Of a stretch of DNA of 64,000 nucleotides, positions 36,658 through 45,870 are shown piece after piece. The first letter of the stretch is position 1, and each line of letters starts with the position of its first letter. The position numbers and the translations under genes were made by a program. Source of the stretch: Rhizobium ruizarguesonis (GTDB taxonomy: Bacteria > Pseudomonadota > Alphaproteobacteria > Rhizobiales > Rhizobiaceae); contig NZ_PQIG01000080.1 of the NCBI RefSeq assembly GCF_012349115.1, positions 25,676-89,675 on the forward strand, read 5' to 3'. The notes beneath the pieces were generated by a model. That model was not told the DNA's origin and did no database searches. It saw only the letters and a program-made list of their open reading frames with translations.

Positions 36658-37225
36658 CAGCCGTTTCCCCTGAACTGGCTGGTAACCTTCTAGCTGCGAG
36701 GATTTAGGAAATGCTGAAGGCTTTGCGTTAGCAAAAGCCTTCGGTCAGGGTCTTGTGCCGTCGCCTCCGTTCCGGATTGGCACGGGACTATATCCAGAAT
36801 CGGCGGCAGTGGAGCACCTTGCGACGGTTTTCGAGTTCGATACGGTCAATGGCTATTCTCTTGGCTGGAATCAACGAATTGCGGAGATGGGGCGATCTGG
36901 CTGCGCGGTTGGCAATTTTGCGTTCCTGCTTCGCTGGCCTCGAAAGAATCGTAGAGCAAGTTTGAAATGCGGGACATTCAATGCTGGTGTAGCCGGACCT
37001 ATACTTCTGTTAGGTTTCAGCGCGCACGACGAGGTGGGGACAGGATGCCTGGATCAACAAGATCATCCCCAATACCTATGTATAGTTTCGTGGCCTGCTG
37101 CCGGGACGTAAGGTCTGGCTGTCTCTCGGAAGTGACTTCCATGTGGAGACCGGCACCGCGAATGTGCCGATAGACATCGGCATGTCCCCTCCCGCGCCGA
37201 GTCTCGTGGATCCCATGATCCGCCA
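36658..37225 (+). other. Gap with a probable gene remnant
   Basis: No convincing intact gene in about 690 bp before the oxidoreductase gene. Reading frame 3n on the plus strand from about 37038 gives WGQDAWINKIIPNTYV, a TAG at 37083-37085, then FRGLLPGRKVWLSLGSDFHV and ETGTANVPIDIGMSPP, protein-like on both sides of the stop. An in-frame stop at about 37011 and frame-shifted protein-like pieces further left suggest a decayed gene. The remnant runs into the terminator at 37226. Confidence 0.4.
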
Positions 37226-37263
37226 GGACCGCTCCGCCCCCTCGGAGCGGTCCGATCTTTTTT
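37226..37263 (+). terminator. Strong intrinsic terminator without an intact upstream gene
   Basis: Perfect 11-bp stem GGACCGCTCCG / CGGAGCGGTCC (37226-37236 and 37243-37253), six-base C-rich loop, then GATC and a run of T at 37258-37263. It ends transcription on the plus strand, where only a gene remnant is found upstream. Confidence 0.8.
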
Positions 37264-37349
37264 AAAAGCACGTCCGCGCCATCTATCGCATGGCATCCCT
37301 TTGCATTGATAATAGGCGCTGGCCCTCGGACGGATTTGTGGAGCAGGTG

Positions 37350-39635
37350 ATGACCAAGAAGCGGCCGAAAGGCATCGAGAAATACACGGCCCCTGCCGGC
37401 GGTTGGGGTGCACTCAAAGCCGTCGCCGAAACCCTTGCGCGCCAGCAGGTCATTGCGCAGGGGGCTGCGACGCTGCTGAAAGCCAATCAGCCCGAGGGTT
37501 TCGATTGTCCGGGCTGCGCCTGGCCCGATCCCAAACATACGAGTTCGTTCGAGTTCTGTGAAAACGGCGCCAAGGCGATCACCTGGGAATCCACGGCGAA
37601 ACGTGCCGGGCCCGACTTTTTCGCGGCGCATACGGTCGCCGAACTGTGGCAATGGAACGACCACCAGCTGGAAGACCAGGGCCGCCTGACGCACCCGCTG
37701 GTCTATGATCACGCCAGCGACCGTTACCTGCCGATCGGCTGGGAGGAAGCCTTCACGTTGATCGGCGCCGAACTGCGCAAACTGCCCGATCCTGATATGG
37801 CCGAATTCTACACATCGGGACGCGCCTCGAACGAGGCGGCATTCCTGTTCCAGCTTTTCGTCAGGGCCTACGGCACCAACAATTTTCCCGACTGTTCGAA
37901 CATGTGCCATGAGGCGACCAGCGTCGGCCTGCCGGAGTCGATCGGGGTCGGCAAGGGCACGGTGACGCTCGAGGATTTCGATCACACCGATGCCATCTTC
38001 AGCTTCGGCCACAATCCCGGCACCAACCACCCGCGGATGATGACCACTCTGCATGATGCCGCAAGACGCGGCGTCCCGATCGTGGTCTTCAATCCCCTGA
38101 AAGAACGCGCGCTCGAGAAATTTGCGGCACCGCAGAACCCGGTGGAAATGGCGACGATGTCTTCGACGCCCATCGCATCGGCTTATCATCAGCTGCGCAC
38201 CGGCGGGGATCTCGCTGCCCTCAAGGGCCTGATGAAGCGGATATTCGAGCGCGACGATGCCGATATCGCGGCAGGCGGCAAAGGCTTTCTTGACCGGGAA
38301 TTCATCGAAGCCCACACGATCGGACTGGAGGCTCTCAAGGCCGATATTGCAAAGACGGAGTGGGCGTCAATCCTGAAGAGATCAGGATTGACGCTCGAGG
38401 CGCTCGACAGCGCCGTTGATGTCTATCTCAACGCCCGCAACGTCATCCTCTGTTATGGCATGGGCATCACCCAGCACAGCCACGGCACTGCCAATGTCCA
38501 GCAGCTTGCCAATTTCCTGATATTGCGGGGAAATATCGGCCGCCAGGGCGCCGGTATCTGCCCGCTGCGGGGGCATTCGAACGTTCAGGGCGACCGGACC
38601 GTCGGAATCACCGAGATCCCCAACACGGCGCTTCTCGACGGCATGGAGAAGGCCTTTGGCTTTCGCCCGCCGGAGGAGAAGGGCCATAACGCCGTCGAGG
38701 CCATCGAGGCGATCATCGAAGGCCGGTCGAAGGCGCTGGTCTGCCTCGGCGGCAATCTCGCCGTCGCCATATCCGATCCGGAGGCGACATTCGCCGGCAT
38801 GCGCAAGCTCGACCTTGCCGTCCATCTGGCGACAAAGCCCAACCGCTCGCACCTGCTGATCGCCCGAACCTCCATCATCCTTCCCGTTCTCGGCCGCACC
38901 GACCAGGATATTCAGACGACGGGACCGCAATCGGTGACCGTCGAGGATTCCATGTCGATGGTGCACGCCTCGCGTGGTTTCCTGAAACCACCAGGCGAAG
39001 AGCTGAGATCCGAACCGGCGATCATCGCCGGCATCGCCAAGGCAACGCTCGGCGTCAAATACGGTATCGATTGGGACGGGATGATCAGCGATTACAATCG
39101 CATTCGGGAAAAGATCGAAGTGGTCTTTCCCGATTTCCATGATTTCAACACACGGGTCAGGAAACCCGGCGGCTTCCGGCTAACGGTGGCGGCCTCCGAC
39201 CGGCAATGGCGCACGCCCTCAGGAAAAGCACAGTTCCTCATCGCGCCTGGGCTGGAGGAAGATCCGCGCCTTGCAGACGCAGACACACTGGTTCTGACAA
39301 CGCTGCGCAGTCACGACCAGTACAACACGACAATCTACAGCCTGGACGACCGCTATCGTGGCGTCTTCGGCCGCCGTGACGTGATCTTCATGAACAGCGG
39401 GGATCTCTCCGCACGCGGCCTTGCCGATGGCGATAAGGTTGATATCGAGTCGGTTGCTGAAACCAGCAGCAGGGCGGTCAGAGGCTTCACCGCAGTGGCC
39501 TACGATATCCCTGTTGGCTCCATCGCCGGATATTATCCCGAGATGAACAGGGTCATCGCGCTTGGCGATTACGACCGGAAATCGGGAACGCCTGCCTACA
39601 AAGGCGTGCCGGTGAAGGTGCAGAAGTCCGCATGA
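37350..39635 (+). CDS. FdhF/YdeP-family molybdopterin oxidoreductase
   Basis: 761 residues from ATG 37350 (MTKKRPKGIEKYTAPAGGWG). Family block KANQPEGFDCPGCAWPDPKH opens the enzyme, with Cys residues for an Fe-S cluster; later EFYTSGRASNEAAFLFQLFV, CSNMCHEATSVGLPESIGVG, GHNPGTNHPRMMTTLHDAAR and LRGNIGRQGAGICPLRGHSN are molybdopterin-guanine-dinucleotide binding regions, with a C-terminal MopB-type domain (VLTTLRSHDQYNTTIYSLDD). E. coli YdeP belongs here and is linked to acid resistance; the reaction is not known. No fdhD or electron-transfer subunit is adjacent. Confidence 0.9.
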   Translation: MTKKRPKGIEKYTAPAGGWGALKAVAETLARQQVIAQGAATLLKANQPEGFDCPGCAWPDPKHTSSFEFCENGAKAITWESTAKRAGPDFFAAHTVAELWQWNDHQLEDQGRLTHPLVYDHASDRYLPIGWEEAFTLIGAELRKLPDPDMAEFYTSGRASNEAAFLFQLFVRAYGTNNFPDCSNMCHEATSVGLPESIGVGKGTVTLEDFDHTDAIFSFGHNPGTNHPRMMTTLHDAARRGVPIVVFNPLKERALEKFAAPQNPVEMATMSSTPIASAYHQLRTGGDLAALKGLMKRIFERDDADIAAGGKGFLDREFIEAHTIGLEALKADIAKTEWASILKRSGLTLEALDSAVDVYLNARNVILCYGMGITQHSHGTANVQQLANFLILRGNIGRQGAGICPLRGHSNVQGDRTVGITEIPNTALLDGMEKAFGFRPPEEKGHNAVEAIEAIIEGRSKALVCLGGNLAVAISDPEATFAGMRKLDLAVHLATKPNRSHLLIARTSIILPVLGRTDQDIQTTGPQSVTVEDSMSMVHASRGFLKPPGEELRSEPAIIAGIAKATLGVKYGIDWDGMISDYNRIREKIEVVFPDFHDFNTRVRKPGGFRLTVAASDRQWRTPSGKAQFLIAPGLEEDPRLADADTLVLTTLRSHDQYNTTIYSLDDRYRGVFGRRDVIFMNSGDLSARGLADGDKVDIESVAETSSRAVRGFTAVAYDIPVGSIAGYYPEMNRVIALGDYDRKSGTPAYKGVPVKVQKSA

Positions 39636-39666
39636 GGACGGGGCAAGCGGCCTGGCGGGCTTTCGG

Positions 39667-40713
39667 CTATCGCGACGCCACCCAGTCGTGCCAGTCGCTT
39701 TCATTGCCGTTGAACACGTTGAGGTCGATCTTGCCGTCAACGCCATCGGAAAGGCCGGAGCCGGAATATTGCCAGAAGAGCCACTTGCGGCCCGGATAGA
39801 CCTTGGAGGGGTGAGCGGCCACGGAGCGCAGCCAGAAGGGGTAGTCGAGCAGTTGGCCCTTCAAATTGTCGCGGTAGAAGTCCGGCGCCGTGTAGATGAT
39901 CGGGCGCTGGCCGTAATAGCGCTCCAGCTTGTCCATGAAGACCTGCATCTTTTCCCGGACACGTGCGGGAGAGATTCGCCTCTTGCAGCTCGATTCGCCA
40001 TTCCATTCAACGTCGATGACGGGCGGAAGAGCGTTGGCTTCCCTTGGCACGTTGCGGATGAACCAGTCGGCCTGTTCGCCGGCTGTTCGGCACCAGTAGA
40101 AGAAGTGATAGGCGCCGTGTTTCAGGCCGGCTTCCTTGGCGCGGCGCCAGTTCTTCTTGAACATCGGATCGAGGTGATCGCCGCCGTCCGTGGCCTTGAT
40201 GTAGACGAAGTTCGCGCCTTGCCTCCGCAACGTCTCCCAATCGATCTCGCCCTGCCAGCGCGACACGTCGACGCCGTGCACGGCAAGCTTTCTCGGCGAG
40301 GTGGAGCCGAAGTTGATCGGCTTGGCATCGCGGAAGCGGTGGCCGTAAATTTGGCCGCGTGTCGGCGATCTCGTGCCGACATCGGGCATTGCATTGCCGG
40401 CGGGATTGGCCGGCATCAGCAGCGCGACCGGTTTATCTGTCGGCAGCGGCATGCCAACCGGCCTGTCGGCGGGCACGAGCGCCTGCGGCTCGGGAACCTC
40501 TCCCGCCCAGCGCAACGCCTGCTGCGGCGGGCTTGCCTGCGGCGCTGGATCGCCGACGGCGGCAGCCGGTATCGGGCCGCTCGGCTGGGCGATAGCATTG
40601 GTCGTTTCCGGTGACGGCACGTTGCCCAGCACATCTTCGGCGCCAGAACTGGCAGCGCATCCCGACAGGATCAGGGCGGCGAGGAGGATTGCTGGCACTG
40701 CCGAGGGACGCAT
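39667..40713 (-). CDS. GH25 lysozyme-like lipoprotein
   Basis: 348 residues from ATG 40713. A lipoprotein signal peptide (MRPSAVPAILLAALILSGCA, lipobox LSGC) is followed by a Pro/Ala-rich linker of about 100 residues, then a GH25 (Lyz-like) domain: AVHGVDVSRWQGEIDWETLR, FVYIKATDGGDHLDPMFKKN, HGAYHFFYW, LPPVIDVEWNGE and KWLFWQYSGSG. The conserved acidic residues DVS and IDVEW are kept. It probably acts on peptidoglycan from the inner or outer membrane. Confidence 0.9.
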   Translation of the reverse strand: MRPSAVPAILLAALILSGCAASSGAEDVLGNVPSPETTNAIAQPSGPIPAAAVGDPAPQASPPQQALRWAGEVPEPQALVPADRPVGMPLPTDKPVALLMPANPAGNAMPDVGTRSPTRGQIYGHRFRDAKPINFGSTSPRKLAVHGVDVSRWQGEIDWETLRRQGANFVYIKATDGGDHLDPMFKKNWRRAKEAGLKHGAYHFFYWCRTAGEQADWFIRNVPREANALPPVIDVEWNGESSCKRRISPARVREKMQVFMDKLERYYGQRPIIYTAPDFYRDNLKGQLLDYPFWLRSVAAHPSKVYPGRKWLFWQYSGSGLSDGVDGKIDLNVFNGNESDWHDWVASR

Positions 40714-40836
40714 AAGAACCTGCACGCAAAACAAGGGATCGACGGTGATCCATGTTGATGGAAGCCGCCTTTATGAATTGCTAACAGAGACTTGCTAAGA
40801 AAGGTTAAATTTGATCCTTGTGCGCCAAAGGCATGC

Positions 40837-40863
40837 AGCCCCTCCCAACCTGTAGGAGGGGCT
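40837..40863 (-). terminator. Hairpin after the gcvP 3' fragment
   Basis: Nine-bp stem AGCCCCTCC / GGAGGGGCT with a nine-base loop, just downstream of the duplicated gcvP tail. A similar hairpin follows the intact gcvP at 42944, suggesting the duplication reached past the stop codon. Confidence 0.55.
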
Positions 40864-40876
40864 TGCCCATTTGCTG

Positions 40877-41010
40877 CTACTCAGCCGCCTCGGCGTAGCT
40901 TTCCACCGGCGGGCAGGTGCAGATCAGGTTGCGGTCGCCATAGACGTTGTCGACGCGGTTGACCGGCGACCAGCATTTGTCGACGCGGAAGGCGTCGGGC
41001 AGGAAGCCGG
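40877..41010 (-). pseudogene. Duplicated 3' end of gcvP
   Basis: About 135 bp almost identical (roughly four mismatches) to 43005-43139, the last 45 codons of gcvP, including the tail NLICTCPPVESYAEAAE and the TAG stop. Similarity stops abruptly at 41010, where the tetR 3' flank begins. The fragment has no start and cannot be a gene. It lies on the same strand as gcvP, 2129 bp away, with tetR and the SDR gene between. Confidence 0.9.
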
Positions 41011-41045
41011 ATCTGAGACGGCCGTGCCGGAGTGGTACGACAGCC

Positions 41046-41630
41046 TCAGCGACTGGCTCTCATGCCCGCTATCAGAATATCGATGAGTTGCCTTGCCGCA
41101 TCCCGCCAGGCGGGGCCACAGCTGATGCTCGCGCCGCCCGCCAGGGCGCGCAGGATATCGAGCGGGTCCATCGCCAGACGGATTTCACCGGTGGCGACTG
41201 CGCGATCCACCAGCAGATTGACGGCACCTATGATCAAATCGGCAGAATCGGCATAGAGCTCGGAGGTGCCGCCGACCAAAGAATCCAGCACTTCGGACAT
41301 GCCGTGTTTCGTCACGACATAATCCACGAACTGCACCAGCCACAGGCGGAGCGCTTCGACAGGCGGATGTGTCTCGGCAAGGCTTTTGGCGGCAGCGGCA
41401 AGCTGCGTCGTCTCGTTGCGGTAGATGGCGGAAACCAGTGCATCGCGCGTCGGGAAATGGCGATAGAGTGTGCCGATGCCAACGCCGGCGATGCGGGCGA
41501 TTTCCTCCAGGCTGGCGCTGGAACCCTTGTCGGCAAAAACGGTCTTTGCCGTTTCCATCAGCAGAAGACGATTGCGTTCGGCATCCGCACGCGGCTTTCG
41601 GACCGTGGGCTCGTCACTTTTTTTGGCCAT
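41046..41630 (-). CDS. TetR-family repressor
   Basis: 194 residues from ATG 41630 (MAKKSDEPTVRKPRADAERN); upstream in-frame ATGs at 41669 and above are less likely. The N-terminal helix-turn-helix is clear: ETAKTVFADKGSSASLEEIA then RIAGVGIGTLYRHFPTRDAL. The C-terminal ligand domain (SBP-like, TetR_C) is variable. It is divergent from the SDR gene with an operator-like palindrome between, so it probably represses both. Confidence 0.9.
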   Translation of the reverse strand: MAKKSDEPTVRKPRADAERNRLLLMETAKTVFADKGSSASLEEIARIAGVGIGTLYRHFPTRDALVSAIYRNETTQLAAAAKSLAETHPPVEALRLWLVQFVDYVVTKHGMSEVLDSLVGGTSELYADSADLIIGAVNLLVDRAVATGEIRLAMDPLDILRALAGGASISCGPAWRDAARQLIDILIAGMRASR

Positions 41631-41662
41631 TTCCGAGAGGTCCCCTTGATAAGCGGAGGCGC

Positions 41663-41682
41663 CCTCCATATTTATGTGGAGG
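41663..41682. promoter_or_regulatory. Operator-like palindrome between tetR and SDR genes
   Basis: CCTCCATATTTATGTGGAGG, an inverted repeat with six-bp arms plus partial inner symmetry, itself flanked by GGAGG at about 41655 and CCTCC at about 41686. Its position between divergent genes fits a TetR operator. Confidence 0.5.
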
Positions 41683-41764
41683 CACCCTCCTTTTATTTCA
41701 TTTGAGGCCGGCGGGCAATGGTCCACCAGCCTGGAGCGGTGCGTCCATGATCAAGGAGATAATC

Positions 41765-42733
41765 ATGAGTGGACTTTTTGGCGCGACATCAACCACCGAT
41801 GAGGTGCTTGCCGGCGTCGATCTCAAGGGCAAGCGCGTTCTGGTGACGGGTATTTCGGCCGGCCTCGGCGTGGAAACCGCGCGTGTGCTGGCGGCCCATG
41901 GAGCGCTGGTGACGGGTACGGCACGTGACCTTGCAAAGGCGAGGGCGGCAACGGAAGTCGTGCGCGCCGGTGCGGCCAATGGCGGCAGCCTGGATATCGT
42001 CGAGCTTGATCTTGCCTCTCTGACAAGCGTGCGCGCCTGCGCCGATGCGCTCACTTCGGATGGCCGCCCCTTCGATGTCGTCATTGCCAATGCCGGCGTA
42101 ATGGCCGCTCCCTTCGGCCGCACCGCCGATGGCTTCGAAACGCAGTTCGGCACCAACCATCTCGGTCATTTCGTGCTGGTCAACCGCATCGCACCGCTCG
42201 TCAAATCGGGCGGCCGAGTGGTGATCGTCGCATCCTCGGGCCATCGCATGGCACCTTTCAGCCTCGACGATCTCAATTTCGAGAGCAAGACCTATGAGCC
42301 CTGGGCGGCCTATGCCCAGTCGAAAACCGCAAATATCCTGTTCGCGGTGGAACTCGACCGGCGCCTCAAGGAGCGCGGCATCCGTGCAACGGCACTGCAT
42401 CCCGGCGGCATCCAGACCGAGCTCGACCGTCATCTCGACCCTGACATGATTGAAGGCATGATAGCGCAGATCAACACAGCACTCGCCGCCGAGGGCAAGC
42501 CGCCCTTCCAGTGGAAGACGATTCCTCAGGGTGCGGCTACCTCCGTCTGGGCAGGTTTCGTCGCCCCGGCAGATGCGGTCGGCGGCAGATATTGCGAGAA
42601 TTGCCACGTCTCCGAGGTGACGGATGCGGAGATCAGCCCGATTTCCGAAGGCGTGCGCACCTACGCGCTCGATCCCGAGACGGCCAGGGCATTGTGGGCC
42701 AAAAGCGAGGATATGGTCGGCGAGCGCTTCTAG
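41765..42733 (+). CDS. Short-chain dehydrogenase/reductase
   Basis: 322 residues from ATG 41765 behind AAGGAGATAATC. Rossmann motif VTGISAGLGVETARVLAAHG, the NAG motif VIANAGVM, catalytic Ser in IVASSGHRM and the YAQSK active-site Tyr/Lys. It is close to the retinol-dehydrogenase-like oxidoreductases that TetR regulators often control. The substrate is unknown. It is divergent from tetR and lies inside the segment bracketed by the gcvP 3' repeats. Confidence 0.9.
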   Translation: MSGLFGATSTTDEVLAGVDLKGKRVLVTGISAGLGVETARVLAAHGALVTGTARDLAKARAATEVVRAGAANGGSLDIVELDLASLTSVRACADALTSDGRPFDVVIANAGVMAAPFGRTADGFETQFGTNHLGHFVLVNRIAPLVKSGGRVVIVASSGHRMAPFSLDDLNFESKTYEPWAAYAQSKTANILFAVELDRRLKERGIRATALHPGGIQTELDRHLDPDMIEGMIAQINTALAAEGKPPFQWKTIPQGAATSVWAGFVAPADAVGGRYCENCHVSEVTDAEISPISEGVRTYALDPETARALWAKSEDMVGERF

Positions 42734-42785
42734 GCCGCAAACCGGCACGCTTCGACGCTGATAAAGTGCAGGGGAACTGGGAAAC

Positions 42786-42862
42786 TGGTGCCCCCTGCCG
42801 AGGAATTGAACCTGGATCGGCTGCTAACCAGACAGCTGCTTTTACGTTGAGCTACGCTGGGC
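42786..42862 (-). other. Degenerate tRNA-like sequence
   Basis: 77 bases that read on the minus strand like a tRNA: GTAGCTC at the D-arm, an anticodon arm GCTGT-CTGGTTA-GCAGC, a T-arm CCAGGTTCAATTCCTCG and a 3' end AGGGGGCACCA. The acceptor stem pairs at only four positions, the D-loop lacks the GG pair and the T-stem has a mismatch, so it is probably a relic. The loop would place GGT (Thr) in the anticodon position. Confidence 0.5.
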
Positions 42863-42943
42863 GTAGCGTGTTCGCAGACGAACGGAGCTTCGATAGACGG
42901 TTAGAGAGCAAGGTTAACCGCGCATTTCTATCGGAATTAGGAA

Positions 42944-42968
42944 AGCCCCTCCCATGATGGAAGGGGCT
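42944..42968 (-). terminator. Probable gcvP terminator
   Basis: Stem AGCCCCT(T)CC / GG(G)AGGGGCT read on the minus strand, about 37 bp after the gcvP stop, followed by TTTCC. The T-run is short, so efficiency is uncertain. Confidence 0.5.
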
Positions 42969-43005
42969 CGGGTTGCTCGGCCCTTTGCTGCACCAGGCTT
43001 GACCG

Positions 43006-45870
43006 CTACTCAGCCGCCTCGGCGTAGCTTTCCACCGGCGGGCAGGTGCAGATCAGGTTGCGGTCGCCATAGACGTTGTCGACGCGGTTGACCGGCGACC
43101 AGTATTTGTCGACGCGGAAGGCGCCGGGCGGGAAGCAGGCCTGTTCGCGGCTGTAGGGACGATCCCATTCGCCGACGAGATCTTCCACCGTGTGTGGGGC
43201 GTTCTTCAGCGGGTTGTTCACCTTGTCCATGCGGCCATCCTCGATGGCGCGGGCTTCCTCGCGGATCGCCAGCATCGCCTCGCAGAAGCGGTCGAGCTCG
43301 GCCTTGGTCTCGCTTTCCGTCGGCTCGATCATCAACGTGCCGGCGACCGGCCAGCTCATGGTCGGCGCATGGAAACCGCAGTCGATCAGCCGCTTGGCGA
43401 CATCGTCGACCGTGACGCCCGAGCTGTCGACCAGCGGACGGGTGTCGATGATGCATTCATGCGCGACGCGGCCGGTCTCCGACTTGTAGAGCACGTCATA
43501 GGCGCCCTTCAGCCGGGCGGCGATATAGTTGGCGTTGAGGATCGCCACCTTGGTCGCCTGCGTCAGGCCTTCGCCGCCCATCATCAGGCAATAGCTCCAG
43601 GAGATCGGCAGGATCGAGGCGGAGCCGAAAGCGGCGGCTGAAACCGCACCCGAACGGCCGTCGGTTTCGGGATGGCCGGGCAGATAGGGGGCCAGATGCG
43701 CCTTGACGCCGATCGGGCCCATGCCGGGTCCGCCGCCGCCATGCGGAATGCAGAAGGTCTTGTGAAGGTTCAAGTGCGAAACGTCGGAGCCGATGTCACC
43801 GGGGCGGGACAGGCCAACCATGGCATTCATGTTGGCGCCGTCGAGATAGACCTGGCCGCCATGCTCATGCACCAGATCGCAGATTTCCTTGACGGTCTCC
43901 TCGAAGACGCCGTGCGTCGAAGGGTAGGTGATCATGCAGCAGGCTAGGTTTGCCGCATGCTGCTCCACCTTGGCGCGGAAATCGTCGAGATCGATATCGC
44001 CGTTTTCACGCACCTTGACGACGACCACCTTCATGCCGACCATCTGGGCCGAGGCCGGGTTGGTGCCGTGTGCCGAGGTCGGGATCAGGCAGACTTCGCG
44101 ATGGGTATCACCATTGGCGATATGATAGTTGCGGATCGTCAGCAGCCCGGCATATTCGCCCTGCGCGCCGGAATTCGGCTGCATGGAGAAGGCGTCGTAG
44201 CCGGTGACGGCGCAGAGCTTTTCGATCAGGTCGTCGATCATCTCGCGGTAGCCGAGCGCCTGGTCGGCCGGCACGAAGGGATGGATGTCGGAAAATTCCG
44301 GCCAGGTGATCGGCAGCATTTCCGCCGTCGCGTTGAGCTTCATCGTGCAGGAGCCGAGCGGGATCATCGAGCGGTCGAGCGCCAGATCGCGGTCGGAAAG
44401 CCGGCGGATGTAACGCGTCATCTCGCTTTCGGCGCGGTTCATGTGGAAGATCGGATGGGTGAGGTAATCGCTGGTCCGAAGCAGGCCCTTCGGCAGGCGG
44501 TAGGAAGGCTCGAAATCGGCAATGGTGAAATTGCCGCCGAAGGCGCGCCAGACGGCTTCGAGCGTCGCCGGCCGGGTGCGTTCGTCGAGGCTCATGCCGA
44601 TTTTGGTTTCGCCGACCTTGCGCAGATTGACGCCTTCGGCGACGGCGGCACGCAGGATGAGGGCCTGCATGTGGCCGACATCGACGGTGATCGTGTCGAA
44701 GAAAGTGTCGGGTTCGACCTTGTAACCGAGCTTTTCCAGCCCCTTGGCCATCAGCACGGCTTTCTGGTGCACCTGCTGGGCGATCGCCTTGATGCCCTTC
44801 GGGCCGTGGAAAACGGCGTACATCGAGGCCATGACGGCCAGCAGCACCTGGGCGGTGCAGATGTTCGACGTCGCCTTCTCGCGGCGGATATGCTGTTCGC
44901 GGGTCTGCAGCGACAGGCGATAGGCGCGGTTGCCGCGGGCATCGACGGAAACGCCGACGAGGCGGCCGGGCATCGAGCGTTTGATGGCATCCTTGACCGA
45001 CATGTAGGCTGCGTGCGGGCCGCCGTAGCCGACCGGGACACCGAAGCGCTGCGAGGAGCCGACGGCGATATCGGCGCCCATTTCGCCGGGCGATTTCAGC
45101 AGCGTCAGCGCCAGGATATCGGCGGCGACCACGGCGACGGCGCCGGTCTGGTGCAGGCGCGAGATCAGGCCGGTGAAATCATGCACGTGACCGTGCGTGC
45201 CGGGATACTGGAAGATTGCGCCGAAGACGTCGACAGGATCGAGATCGGTGAAGGGATTGCCGACGATGACGTTCCAGCCGAGCGGCTCGGCGCGGGTGCG
45301 GATGAGGGCGATGGTCTGCGGATGGCAGTCGGCATCGACGAAGAAGGCCCTGGCGTTCGACTTGGCGACGCGCTCGGCGATCGCCATGCCTTCGGCGGCA
45401 GCGGTTGCCTCGTCGAGCAGCGAGGCGTTGGCGACATCGAGGCCGGTGAGGTCGCAGATCATCGTCTGGTAGTTCAGGAGCGCTTCCAGGCGGCCCTGGC
45501 TGATCTCCGGCTGATAAGGCGTATAGGCGGTGTACCAGGCGGGGTTTTCCAGGATGTTGCGCTGGATGACAGGCGGCGTGATCGTGCCGTAGTAACCTTG
45601 GCCGATCAGCGAGACCAGCACCTTGTTCTTGTTGGCGGTCTCGCGCAGCTTGTCGAGCGCCTCGCGCTCGGTCATCGGGGCGCCCCAGACGAGCGGCTCC
45701 TTCTGGCGGATCGAGGGCGGCAACGTCGCGTCGATCAGGCCATCGAGGCTATTATAGCCGATCACCTTCAGCATGTCGGTCATCTCGGCCGGCGAGGGGC
45801 CGATATGACGGCGATTGGCGAAATCGTAGGGCTGATAGTCGGTGAACTGGAATTCTGTCGGCGTCGTCAT
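43006..45870 (-). CDS. gcvP: Glycine dehydrogenase (decarboxylating), P-protein
   Basis: 954 residues, single-chain form of the glycine cleavage P-protein, which decarboxylates glycine with PLP and passes aminomethyl to lipoyl-GcvH. N-terminus FANRRHIGPSPAEMTDMLKV, the middle QTREQHIRREKATSNICTAQ, and the PLP-lysine region HLNLHKTFCIPHGGGGPGMG are diagnostic. Its ATG shares one base with the gcvH stop (TAATG), so translation is coupled. It is intact despite the duplicated 3' end at 40877. Confidence 0.97.
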   Translation of the reverse strand: MTTPTEFQFTDYQPYDFANRRHIGPSPAEMTDMLKVIGYNSLDGLIDATLPPSIRQKEPLVWGAPMTEREALDKLRETANKNKVLVSLIGQGYYGTITPPVIQRNILENPAWYTAYTPYQPEISQGRLEALLNYQTMICDLTGLDVANASLLDEATAAAEGMAIAERVAKSNARAFFVDADCHPQTIALIRTRAEPLGWNVIVGNPFTDLDPVDVFGAIFQYPGTHGHVHDFTGLISRLHQTGAVAVVAADILALTLLKSPGEMGADIAVGSSQRFGVPVGYGGPHAAYMSVKDAIKRSMPGRLVGVSVDARGNRAYRLSLQTREQHIRREKATSNICTAQVLLAVMASMYAVFHGPKGIKAIAQQVHQKAVLMAKGLEKLGYKVEPDTFFDTITVDVGHMQALILRAAVAEGVNLRKVGETKIGMSLDERTRPATLEAVWRAFGGNFTIADFEPSYRLPKGLLRTSDYLTHPIFHMNRAESEMTRYIRRLSDRDLALDRSMIPLGSCTMKLNATAEMLPITWPEFSDIHPFVPADQALGYREMIDDLIEKLCAVTGYDAFSMQPNSGAQGEYAGLLTIRNYHIANGDTHREVCLIPTSAHGTNPASAQMVGMKVVVVKVRENGDIDLDDFRAKVEQHAANLACCMITYPSTHGVFEETVKEICDLVHEHGGQVYLDGANMNAMVGLSRPGDIGSDVSHLNLHKTFCIPHGGGGPGMGPIGVKAHLAPYLPGHPETDGRSGAVSAAAFGSASILPISWSYCLMMGGEGLTQATKVAILNANYIAARLKGAYDVLYKSETGRVAHECIIDTRPLVDSSGVTVDDVAKRLIDCGFHAPTMSWPVAGTLMIEPTESETKAELDRFCEAMLAIREEARAIEDGRMDKVNNPLKNAPHTVEDLVGEWDRPYSREQACFPPGAFRVDKYWSPVNRVDNVYGDRNLICTCPPVESYAEAAE

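Noticed and set aside
36755..37111. A 118-codon frame, MPSPPFRIGTGLYPESAAVE...
   Set aside because: No ribosome site or family; overlaps the gene remnant in another frame. Kept only as part of the remnant.
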